A DNA stretch of 37,540 bases, from NCBI RefSeq assembly GCF_009758175.1, contig NZ_WRPM01000063.1, positions 1 through 37,540 on the forward strand, given 5' to 3'. A model generated the notes under the pieces. It worked only from the letters and a program-made list of their open reading frames with translations, was not told the DNA's origin and searched no databases. A program made the translations under genes and the position numbers. This stretch comes from Nesterenkonia alkaliphila (lineage in GTDB: Bacteria > Actinomycetota > Actinomycetes > Actinomycetales > Micrococcaceae). Each line of letters starts with the position of its first letter. Position 1 is the first letter of the stretch. This document shows, piece after piece, positions 8,349-15,183 of the stretch.

Positions 8349-9253
8349 GAGAGCACCTGCCCATTAACAGTCCGCGACGCGCGTCGCGGCATCTCGTGCT
8401 GCCTGCCCGGCGACGAGCCCTGACCTCGTGCATGCGGGGCGGTGGTCCGGAACGCCGAACGGATCGTCGCCGAGACCTCTCGCGGACCCAGCCCGGCATG
8501 CTCGGCAGCAGGCCCGAGCACAGCCAGAGCCTCACCCGGTGCGGTGCCCGCCTCGGCCAGACGGCACGCCGCCCAGAACAACCCACGGTTCCGCTCGCCT
8601 TCACCCAGCGAGGACACCCACCGCGACAACCGCTCAGCGTCCGGACCACGAACCGGCACCGCAGAAGACGAGACGACCGGCGGGCGCGGGTCGAGGAATC
8701 CCCGAAGCCGCATCGCATCGACCGGCATCGGCGCAGCCGCTGTGGTCGCGATCAGCTCGTAGACACCGAGCCGATCCGCACCAACGGAGACCCTCGACGG
8801 CGGGACGACGACATAGCCCCCGCTCCCGCGGAAGTCCACATGCGCCCTCGGCGCCTGCCAGGAACGCTGCTCCCGCGCTCCCGCCGGGTAGTACGCGTGC
8901 AGGCCACCCGAAGGAGTGTGCACGAGCGCACCCCAGCCCTCGACCAACCCGCCGTCTTGGGCGCGCTCCCACGACCCGTACCCGGAGCCGCTGTCGTGAA
9001 CATCGATATCGACCACCTCGACACCCGAGACCGGTCCGGTAGGAATAGCGACGTTCGCCTCCGGCCACCGTGACCACCATGCCGAAATTTGTCCGAGGTC
9101 AGTGGTCGCGTCGTGGAAGCCTCGCGTCGTCAGCGGCCGCTTCTCACCCGGCACGCATGGGAACACCGGCACGCCCGCGGTCGCGTAGACGCGAGCGGCC
9201 TCCGGCAAGGGCAGGTGGCTTGTTTGCTCGAGGGCGTCGAAGGCGGCAGGCAT
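8345..9253 (-). CDS. Bifunctional DNA primase/polymerase (Prim-Pol)
   Basis: A 302-residue protein with an archaeo-eukaryotic primase-type Prim-Pol domain in residues about 17-190. Visible motifs are the VPVFPCVPGEKRP strand-turn (28-40), the metal-binding VVDIDVHD (D82, D84), the HTPSGGLHAYY motif (112-122, H119) and DFRGSGGYVVVPPS (about 140-153). The C-terminal third is a small helical region (SLGEGERNRGLFWAACRLAEAG) typical of primase C-terminal modules. There is no helicase domain, so the helicase must come from elsewhere. It would prime replication of the excised element or of the incoming single strand. It is the first large gene of the leftward operon. Confidence 0.85.
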   Translation of the reverse strand: MPAAFDALEQTSHLPLPEAARVYATAGVPVFPCVPGEKRPLTTRGFHDATTDLGQISAWWSRWPEANVAIPTGPVSGVEVVDIDVHDSGSGYGSWERAQDGGLVEGWGALVHTPSGGLHAYYPAGAREQRSWQAPRAHVDFRGSGGYVVVPPSRVSVGADRLGVYELIATTAAAPMPVDAMRLRGFLDPRPPVVSSSAVPVRGPDAERLSRWVSSLGEGERNRGLFWAACRLAEAGTAPGEALAVLGPAAEHAGLGPREVSATIRSAFRTTAPHARGQGSSPGRQHEMPRRASRTVNGQVLS

Positions 9254-9558
9254 GGCACGGCCTCACGACACCGAACGTGTCCCCAGCGGCTCATGCGCCG
9301 TCGCGGTTGTGTCCCATGTCATCGTCGTCATCGTGGTCTCCTCGCGATCACCTGAGCACCGAGCCGATCGGGCTCGATGAACATCAGGTACGCCGGGACC
9401 ACCGGGACGACGAGACGGACAAAGACAGTGACCGTCAGGTGCGGCGGTGAACCCGACGAGTCCCTACCGGACTACCAGCCATCACTTCGCCCATGAGCCG
9501 GTGACGGGTGAGGGTGAAGGAATCGAGCCCAGGAGATGAGTAGATCGTGAGCATCAGA
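9254..9558. other. Intergenic region between primase and AraC-1
   Basis: This 305-nt gap contains the possible leader peptide at 9263-9331 and presumably the promoter of the leftward transfer operon. No clear -35/-10 pair or strong palindrome was picked out by eye. Confidence 0.5.
9263..9331 (-). CDS. Possible 22-residue leader peptide before the primase gene
   Basis: ATG 9331 is preceded by CGAGGAGACCACG, a good ribosome site, and opens a 22-codon frame (MTTMTWDTTATAHEPLGTRS..) that stops at 9263, 9 nt before the primase ATG. The primase itself has only a weak ribosome site, so the short frame could feed ribosomes to it by termination-reinitiation. No homology is claimed. It could be a chance frame. 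Confidence 0.3.
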   Translation of the reverse strand: MTTMTWDTTATAHEPLGTRSVS

Positions 9559-10530
9559 TTAAGCTGCTGCCTCTTGAGCGGCTCTGCGGTATCGGCCGGG
9601 GCTGACGCCCACGCACTGGCGGAACAGGCGGGCCGCATGGTTCCGACTCGACCACCCAACCTCACGAGCAGCCTGCTCGACAGTCAAGTCAGTCTCTCGG
9701 AGCAATCTTGCCATCCGCTCCGCCCGAAGCATCGTCAGGTACGCCAACGGCGTCTTGCCGTAAGCGTCGACGAACACCCGGCTCAGCTGAGCAGGCGACA
9801 GATGAACCGTTCGAGCAAGCCGTTCCAGCGTCCACCGCTCGGCAGGAGAACCACGCAGCAGCTCGACGACCTCGCGCGCCTCGACTCGGAGCGGAGCGAA
9901 TCGACGATGACGCGGAGCACCGGCTCGCGTGGTCTTCCGTTGCGTCGGAGACCGCCGCGTGGGTGTCGTCTTGACGTAGGGCGTCACCACGTCGAGAACC
10001 GCAAACAACAATGCTTGCAGCCTGTAGAACCTCGCGGGGGACGGGCCGTCGAGACTGAGCGCAACAAGCTCGTCCAGCCAAGGAACGAGCATCCCAACAC
10101 GGTCTTCACCGAGGCGTAGTACTTGCGCCGGTTCGGAGTACAACTCGTCTGCGAAGTCCCGTGCGTCCCACCGGTCAACCAGGAGCGCGGCGTGCTGCCA
10201 GAAGACCTGATCGATGATGTAATCCCGGTCGAGATAGAGGGTCGTGACGGTGATGAAGCCTTCGGGTTCACTTCCGCACAGGGTGTTCGAGCCGAGCGCT
10301 ATGACGTCACCGAGGTTGACCGGCTTCTCGCCGAACTCGCTGAGCAGGATCGCCGATCCGTGGCGAACGAAGATCAGCTTCACGCAGTCGTAGGCGACCG
10401 GACCGATGGGGCGGTGAATCGTGCGAGTCCGCGCAAGGATCGGGTGGAACTCGGTCGGCTCGCTACCGAGAGCTTCGTTGGCCGACCCGCTCCCAGCAGA
10501 AGGGGCCGTGGCATGTGCGGCTCCTGTCAT
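9559..10530 (-). CDS. AraC-family transcriptional regulator (copy 1)
   Basis: A 323-residue regulator. The N-terminal half (about 30-200) resembles the AraC-binding-like ligand domain (DCVKLIFVRHGSAIL, GDVIALGSNTLCG). The C-terminal hundred residues form the two HTH motifs of AraC/XylS proteins (WTLERLARTVHLSPAQLSRVF; EQAAREVGWSSRNHAARLFRQ, then SPGRYRR). It is very similar along nearly all its length to the protein at 21024-21929, which lies in the opposite orientation. The start ATG 10530 follows GAGGTG. AraC regulators of this type are common beside actinobacterial ICE primase genes, and control of transfer genes is a reasonable inference. The effector is unknown. Confidence 0.88.
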   Translation of the reverse strand: MTGAAHATAPSAGSGSANEALGSEPTEFHPILARTRTIHRPIGPVAYDCVKLIFVRHGSAILLSEFGEKPVNLGDVIALGSNTLCGSEPEGFITVTTLYLDRDYIIDQVFWQHAALLVDRWDARDFADELYSEPAQVLRLGEDRVGMLVPWLDELVALSLDGPSPARFYRLQALLFAVLDVVTPYVKTTPTRRSPTQRKTTRAGAPRHRRFAPLRVEAREVVELLRGSPAERWTLERLARTVHLSPAQLSRVFVDAYGKTPLAYLTMLRAERMARLLRETDLTVEQAAREVGWSSRNHAARLFRQCVGVSPGRYRRAAQEAAA

Positions 10531-10671
10531 CGCCCTGACACCTCACGAACGACGCCTGCTGTGCCGTCCCAGAACAATCAGGCGGTAGCGTGATGGAGGC
10601 GCCCCCGCGGGACTGCGACGCACGGCGCCTGCGTCACATCGCACAGGCACCCCGGACACGTGATGCTCCTG

Positions 10672-12111
10672 TCACCGATACGCATCTGGTTCTGTGGTTG
10701 AGGCGCTGCTGGTGATGTGATGCCTGGGTAGACGGAAGGCGACCAGGGCGGCGATGAGAGCGACTGTGATGCCGACGCTCAGCGCGACGGTGAGTGCTTG
10801 GTCGTAGGTGGGATCGGAGGGGCCGGTCGTGGTGGCGGTGATGGCGAAGTAGGTGCTGCCGACGGTGGCGAAGCCGAAGCTGGCTGAGAGTTGTCCGACG
10901 CTGTTGAATAGACCGGATGCCTCCGAGGCGTGCTCGCGGGCCACGCGGGCCAGGGCGGTCTCGGTCAGCGGTCCGACGACCAGGCCCATGCCGAGTCCGC
11001 CGATGGCGGCGCCGGGCAGGAACGAGGCGAAGGCGGGCTGGTCGGGAGCCAGAAGGACGGCGGCGATGACCAGCGCCATGCCCAGGCTCATGGTGAGGAG
11101 TCCGGCTTGGATGACCAGGCGTCCGAGGCGTGGTAGGAGGGCGGTGGTGCCGATGCCTGCGCCGAGGCCGGTGAGGATGGCCCAGGGCAGCACGACGAGT
11201 CCGGCCATGAGGGCGCTGTAGTCGAGATGGCTCTGGACGTACTGGGTGATGACCAGGGAGAAGCCCATGACGGGGATGAAGAACAACACTTGGACGGCCA
11301 TCGCGGACCGGAAGGTGCTGCGCTGCTGCAACGCCAACGGCACCAACGGCTGGCCACCACGGCGGTCACTGGCGCGCTGCTGGATCAAGAACACCACGAA
11401 CAACACCGCGCCACCGGCGATAGCGGACACCTCGATGAGCGGAGTGTCGGTGTCGGCCAGGCCCGCCAGTCCCCGCAGGATCAAGAACAAGGACGCGGCC
11501 GAGAGCACCAGGCCGAGCAGGTCGAGCCGGACCCGTCCCTCGGAGCGCGCCGCCGGCAGGGTCCGCAGCGCCAGGATGACGACGGCGATGCCGATGGGCA
11601 CGTTGACCAGGAACACGCCCCGCCAGCTCGTGCCGAACAAGTCCAGGGCGATGAGCACGCCGCCGAGGATCGGCCCCGCCGCCGCGGCGATCCCCAGCAG
11701 AGCGGAGAACGCGGCCATCGGCTTGGCTCGCTCGGTCGGTTCGTACATGAGCTGGATAAACGCCAGCACCTGCGGGACCATGAGCGCCGCGAACAGCCCT
11801 TGGACCACCCGGGCCGCCACGAGCAGCCACGCGACATCGGCGAGCCCACACGCAAGGGAGGCGAGGGTGAAGCCGACCACTCCGATCACGAACGCCCGCC
11901 GTAGCCCGAGCAATCTGCCCAACCGGGCACCGGTAATGAGCCCGACCGCGAAGGTCAACGTGTAACCGGACAGCACCGCCTGGGCTTGAGCGGGACTGGC
12001 GGCAAGATCAGTGGTGATGGCGGGCAGGGCGACGGTCACGATCGTCACGCCCAGCAGATCGACGAAGACCGCCAGCAGGATCGCGACGAGACCAAGAGTT
12101 CGAGAGCGCAT
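10672..12111 (-). CDS. MFS multidrug efflux transporter, DHA2 (14-TM) type
   Basis: A 479-residue integral membrane protein with about 14 hydrophobic segments. It has the first-helix motif D-x-x-x-V-x-x-A-L-P (DLLGVTIVTVALPAI), the motif A region after TM2 (GARLGRLLGLRRAFVIG) and the motif C region in TM5 (SALLGIAAAAGPILGGVL). These are typical of EmrB/QacA-type proton antiporters that export toxic compounds. The marR-type gene at 12167 is divergent with only 55 nt between starts, the classic arrangement of a repressor controlling its pump. No clear Shine-Dalgarno lies at a normal distance from ATG 12111, which may mean a leaderless transcript. The substrate cannot be predicted. Confidence 0.9.
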   Translation of the reverse strand: MRSRTLGLVAILLAVFVDLLGVTIVTVALPAITTDLAASPAQAQAVLSGYTLTFAVGLITGARLGRLLGLRRAFVIGVVGFTLASLACGLADVAWLLVAARVVQGLFAALMVPQVLAFIQLMYEPTERAKPMAAFSALLGIAAAAGPILGGVLIALDLFGTSWRGVFLVNVPIGIAVVILALRTLPAARSEGRVRLDLLGLVLSAASLFLILRGLAGLADTDTPLIEVSAIAGGAVLFVVFLIQQRASDRRGGQPLVPLALQQRSTFRSAMAVQVLFFIPVMGFSLVITQYVQSHLDYSALMAGLVVLPWAILTGLGAGIGTTALLPRLGRLVIQAGLLTMSLGMALVIAAVLLAPDQPAFASFLPGAAIGGLGMGLVVGPLTETALARVAREHASEASGLFNSVGQLSASFGFATVGSTYFAITATTTGPSDPTYDQALTVALSVGITVALIAALVAFRLPRHHITSSASTTEPDAYR

Positions 12112-12120
12112 CCTTACACA

Positions 12121-12141
12121 TTACCTTAATGACTAAGATAA
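12121..12141. promoter_or_regulatory. Putative MarR operator between divergent pump and regulator genes
   Basis: An inverted repeat TTACCTTA-ATGAC-TAAGATAA (one mismatch between arms) is centred in the 55-nt gap between the pump gene and the marR gene. MarR proteins bind such palindromes. A possible -10 element TACACT at 12155-12160 lies so close to the marR ATG (12167) that the transcript would be leaderless or nearly so. Confidence 0.6.
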
Positions 12142-12166
12142 TGAGTAGTTCAGGTACACTGGTGGG

Positions 12167-12637
12167 ATGGCAAGCAAGGACACGACCGCGGCGGAACCGG
12201 ATGCGGTGGAGCGGATCGCACGCGCTCTGCCCCCGTGGCTGTCGGCGGTCGACGCGGTGAACGAGGCGATCGCCCGTGAGGCAGGCATCGGGCCGTCTGA
12301 TCTGGCGTGTCTGCACGAGGTGATCGTGGACGGAGCACTGCCGGCCGGTGAGCTGTCACGCAGGCTGCGGCTGACCACCGGGGCGATCACGCACATGATC
12401 GACCGGCTGACCGAGACCGGGCTGGTGCAGCGGGTCCGCGACGGCGCCGACCGGCGCCGCGTGCTCATCGAAGCCGTCCCCGCGGCACGTGAGCAGATGC
12501 TGGACCGTTACGGGCGCCTGGATACGCAGACCCGCGCGACCCTGGCCGGGTTCACCGCGCGCGAGCAGGAGGTGATCGCACGGTTCATCGAGACCAGCCT
12601 GCACGACACCCGGGCCCTGCTGGACGAGACTCCGTGA
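12167..12637 (+). CDS. MarR-family transcriptional regulator
   Basis: A 156-residue protein with a winged-helix core: the recognition part is LPAGELSRRLRLTTGAITHMIDRLTETGLVQR, followed by the wing RVRDGADRRRVLIEAVPA with the conserved D-R-R. Flanking helices provide the dimer interface. MarR repressors release DNA on binding small phenolic or drug-like ligands. The divergent efflux gene and the palindrome at 12121-12141 make it the likely repressor of the pump and of its own operon. Its stop overlaps the GTG start of the SNF2 gene (GTGA, 12634-12637), so the same signal would also control the helicase. That coupling is unusual for a drug-efflux regulator. Confidence 0.88.
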   Translation: MASKDTTAAEPDAVERIARALPPWLSAVDAVNEAIAREAGIGPSDLACLHEVIVDGALPAGELSRRLRLTTGAITHMIDRLTETGLVQRVRDGADRRRVLIEAVPAAREQMLDRYGRLDTQTRATLAGFTAREQEVIARFIETSLHDTRALLDETP

Positions 12638-14412
12638 CAGAACGGACGCAACTGACCTACCTGCCCGAGCGTGCGAGCTGGTTCCTCTGGACGCCCGACC
12701 CGGCCATGCTCGACTCCGGTGCACCCGCCGACACCACGGCGACGATGCGACTGGCGATCCCTGACGGCGACAAGATCGTGGCCCGTGATGTTCCCGGTCA
12801 AGAGATGAGCCTGCACGAGGGATGGGACTGGCTCCGTGATCGTGAGCCAGCGCAGACCGACAGTGACTCGTTGGGGGCCTGGACGCACCTGGCCCGAGAC
12901 CCCGATGCCGACACGGCGCTCCTGCCGGTGTCGGCACACTGCGCCCTCACCGCCGACGACGCTCACATTCACACCGCCGACGCCACCACACGACATCTTC
13001 GCGACACCTTGCGGCTCGCCGACTCACTCGCCGATGCGGGACTGGCGGCGAGGCTGCGTGGCTATCAGCTCGCGGGCGTGCAATGGCTCACCCGGTGCGA
13101 CGGCGGCGCGGTCCTGGCCGACGACATGGGGCTGGGCAAGACCCTCCAGACCCTGGCGCTCATGCTCGATCATTCCGAGGCGGCGCATCTGGTGGTCTGC
13201 CCGACCTCGGTGAGCACGAACTGGGAACGCGAGATCGCCCGCCACGCTCCCGGCCTGCGTGTGGTCGGCGACCGCGACGAGCCCGGGCCTGCCACGGTGA
13301 CCGTGACGACCTATGCGCGCCTGCGGCGCGACCCCGCGAGGTTTACCGAGTGTTCGTGGGGTGTGGTGGCGTTCGATGAGGCCCAGCAGATCAAGAACCC
13401 TCGCACCCTGGCCCACCGCACCGCCTCGGCCATCCGCGCCGACTATCGGCTGGCGATCACCGGCACCCCGGTGGAGAACGAGCTGGGAGACCTGTGGGCC
13501 CTCGGTGACCTTGTCCGACCCGGCTTCCTGGGCACCCGCAGCCGCTTCCGCGACCGCTACGTCATCCCGGTCCAACGCCGCGGCTCAACGACCGCGGCCG
13601 ACCGGCTCGCCACCCACACCCGCGACCTGGTGCTGCGACGTACCAAGGCCGAGGTCGCCCCCGAACTTCCGGCCCGTCAGGTCATCGACATCGCCTGCAC
13701 CATCACCGACGAGCAACGCCGCCTCTACGACAGGGCCTTGGCCGAGACCTTCGGCGCAGGCCTGGGCTCCGGCGCCACCCGCCGCACCAACGTCCTGGCA
13801 TTGCTGACCCGACTCAAGCAGGTCTGCAACCACCCCGCCCAGGCCCTCGGCCAGGACGGACCGCTAGCAGAACGGTCGGGCAAGTTCGACCGCGTGAGCG
13901 ACATGCTCGACGAGACCCTGACCACCGGCACCGGTTGCCTGGTCTTCACCCAATACACCGCGATGGGCCGCCTCCTGACCGGCGACCTCGCCGAGCGTCA
14001 CCGCATCACGGTCCCGTTCCTGCACGGCGGACTACGCGCGACCAGCCGCGACCGCATCGTGAGCGACTTCCAGGACGGCACCGGACCGAACATCCTCGTA
14101 CTCTCCCTGCGTGCGGCCGGGTTCGGCCTCAACCTCACCCGCGCCACGACCGTCATCCACTACGACCGCTGGTGGAACCCCGCCGTCGAGGACCAGGCCT
14201 CCGATCGCGCCCACCGCATCGGACAAGACCAGCCCGTCACGATCTACACCCTGCGCACCGCCGGCACCGTCGAAGACCACATCGCCACCATGCAGACCCG
14301 CAAACGCGGACTCGCCGACGCAGCCCTCACCGGCAGCGACGCCGACCTGCTGACCCTCGGCGACGACGAACTGTACGAGGTGCTACGCCTGAACCCGGAG
14401 ACCACACCATGA
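12634..14412 (+). CDS. SNF2-family DEAD/DEAH-like ATPase (HepA-type)
   Basis: A 592-residue SF2 ATPase. Residues 1-135 are an unrecognised N-terminal domain. The RecA-like lobe 1 holds Q-motif region RGYQLAGVQWL (142-152), Walker A DDMGLGKT (163-170) and the DEAQ box (248-251), with LAITGTPVENELGDLW as motif III. Lobe 2 holds LVFTQYTAMGRLL, SLRAAGFGLNLTRATTVIHYDRWWNPAVEDQ and SDRAHRIGQ. These are all SNF2 signatures. SNF2 proteins translocate on double-stranded DNA and remodel nucleoprotein rather than unwinding it. The chain is shorter than the usual bacterial HepA/RapA types because the N-terminal accessory domains are reduced. It is coupled to marR upstream (GTGA) and to the SWIM-like gene downstream (ATGA). 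Confidence 0.92.
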   Translation: MTERTQLTYLPERASWFLWTPDPAMLDSGAPADTTATMRLAIPDGDKIVARDVPGQEMSLHEGWDWLRDREPAQTDSDSLGAWTHLARDPDADTALLPVSAHCALTADDAHIHTADATTRHLRDTLRLADSLADAGLAARLRGYQLAGVQWLTRCDGGAVLADDMGLGKTLQTLALMLDHSEAAHLVVCPTSVSTNWEREIARHAPGLRVVGDRDEPGPATVTVTTYARLRRDPARFTECSWGVVAFDEAQQIKNPRTLAHRTASAIRADYRLAITGTPVENELGDLWALGDLVRPGFLGTRSRFRDRYVIPVQRRGSTTAADRLATHTRDLVLRRTKAEVAPELPARQVIDIACTITDEQRRLYDRALAETFGAGLGSGATRRTNVLALLTRLKQVCNHPAQALGQDGPLAERSGKFDRVSDMLDETLTTGTGCLVFTQYTAMGRLLTGDLAERHRITVPFLHGGLRATSRDRIVSDFQDGTGPNILVLSLRAAGFGLNLTRATTVIHYDRWWNPAVEDQASDRAHRIGQDQPVTIYTLRTAGTVEDHIATMQTRKRGLADAALTGSDADLLTLGDDELYEVLRLNPETTP

Positions 14413-14972
14413 CCCGCGAGTTCGGCTCCACCGCCTGGGGACGCGCCTGGCTCAAGCAGATCGAACCCGTCCTCATCACCGGACCACCCGACCGCGACCT
14501 CCCCCGCGCCCGCGCCCTGGCCCGCCGCGCCATCGACGACCTCACCATCGAGGCAAACCAGATCACCGCCCGGCTCACCGACCGCGGTCACGAGCACACG
14601 ATCACTCTGAACATCCCGACCTGGAACCACAGGGAACAGACAGTGGTCGCCCGGACCATCGGCCAAGCCACCCCATCGCGCAGCGGCGACCTGCCCGACC
14701 ACCTCGTCACCGAGCTGACTTCGGCCGGAGTGCGCGTCGCTCCGCGCATCGATGACATCAGCGCCACCAGCCACACCGACGAAGCAAGTCGACGGCACGT
14801 CCTCGCTATCTGTTACGCCCTCGTCCAGAATATCGACGAAGAACCTGTCGTCGCCGTCCGGCTTCGGATGCCGAGAGTGACCGCACCGCACTCGGGGGGA
14901 TCAGCGTCCGACGACATGCTCGCGCTAGCCGACATCGATCCGCGGACCTTCTACGCCACCATCATTCTGTGA
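14409..14972 (+). CDS. SWIM-family partner of the SNF2 ATPase with a degenerate zinc finger
   Basis: A 187-residue protein beginning at ATG 14409, which overlaps the SNF2 stop (ATGA). The N-terminus (FGSTAWGRAWLKQIE, then PRARALARRAIDDLTIEANQITARL) matches the start of actinobacterial SWIM zinc-finger proteins that accompany SNF2 genes (FG..WWG..W, Y/ARRG.V.DL.VE.G.V.A.V). In those proteins a CxCx6CxH finger follows, then a helix VCYLVAD-LDxDPF. Here residues 119-130 occupy the finger with the same spacing, but the three cysteines are replaced (A119, S121, R128) and only H130 remains; the following helix is kept (LAICYALVQNIDEEP). The only cysteine is C135. Zinc binding is therefore probably lost. 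The alignment is by eye from memory of the family, so the degeneracy needs a profile search. Confidence 0.65.
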   Translation: MTREFGSTAWGRAWLKQIEPVLITGPPDRDLPRARALARRAIDDLTIEANQITARLTDRGHEHTITLNIPTWNHREQTVVARTIGQATPSRSGDLPDHLVTELTSAGVRVAPRIDDISATSHTDEASRRHVLAICYALVQNIDEEPVVAVRLRMPRVTAPHSGGSASDDMLALADIDPRTFYATIIL

Positions 14973-15183
14973 GCGAGGGTCAGTGCCGGCTAGTACATAG
15001 CGTTTCTTGCTGACGCATCGCTGAACTCTTCGGACGGCCTGACGGTGGTCCGCTCAGCTGGCTTAATCAGAGTCCCGTAGATTTCCCTCCACACGGTTGG
15101 CACCAAGGGTGCAGAGCGGGCGCGCCGGGCGCACCTGACCGCTGAGGCGGCCCCTTCCGAGATCGTCTCGGGAGGGGCCGGCC
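14973..15183. other. Probable oriT / relaxase leader region
   Basis: This 211-nt gap lies directly upstream of the MobF relaxase, the usual site of oriT. It holds a small hairpin GCACC-AAG-GGTGC (15100-15112) followed by a GC-rich run (15113-15135) and a strong hairpin at 15149-15179. MobF relaxases recognise a hairpin a few nucleotides 5' of the nick. No nic consensus can be assigned by eye. Confidence 0.45.
15149..15179 (+). promoter_or_regulatory. Hairpin covering the ribosome site of the relaxase gene
   Basis: GGCCCCTTCCGAGA (15149-15162) and TCTCGGGAGGGGCC (15166-15179) are inverted with one mismatch around a 3-nt loop. The right arm contains GGAGG (15171-15175), the best ribosome site for GTG 15184. 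In RNA the stem would hide that site; in DNA it could act as a relaxase recognition hairpin. Confidence 0.6.

Noticed and set aside
13935-14408. N-terminal extension of the SWIM-like protein into the SNF2 gene
   Set aside because: That part is a Arg/His/Pro-rich shadow of SNF2 codons. ATG 14409 overlaps the SNF2 stop and opens directly on the family-like FGSTAWGRAW.
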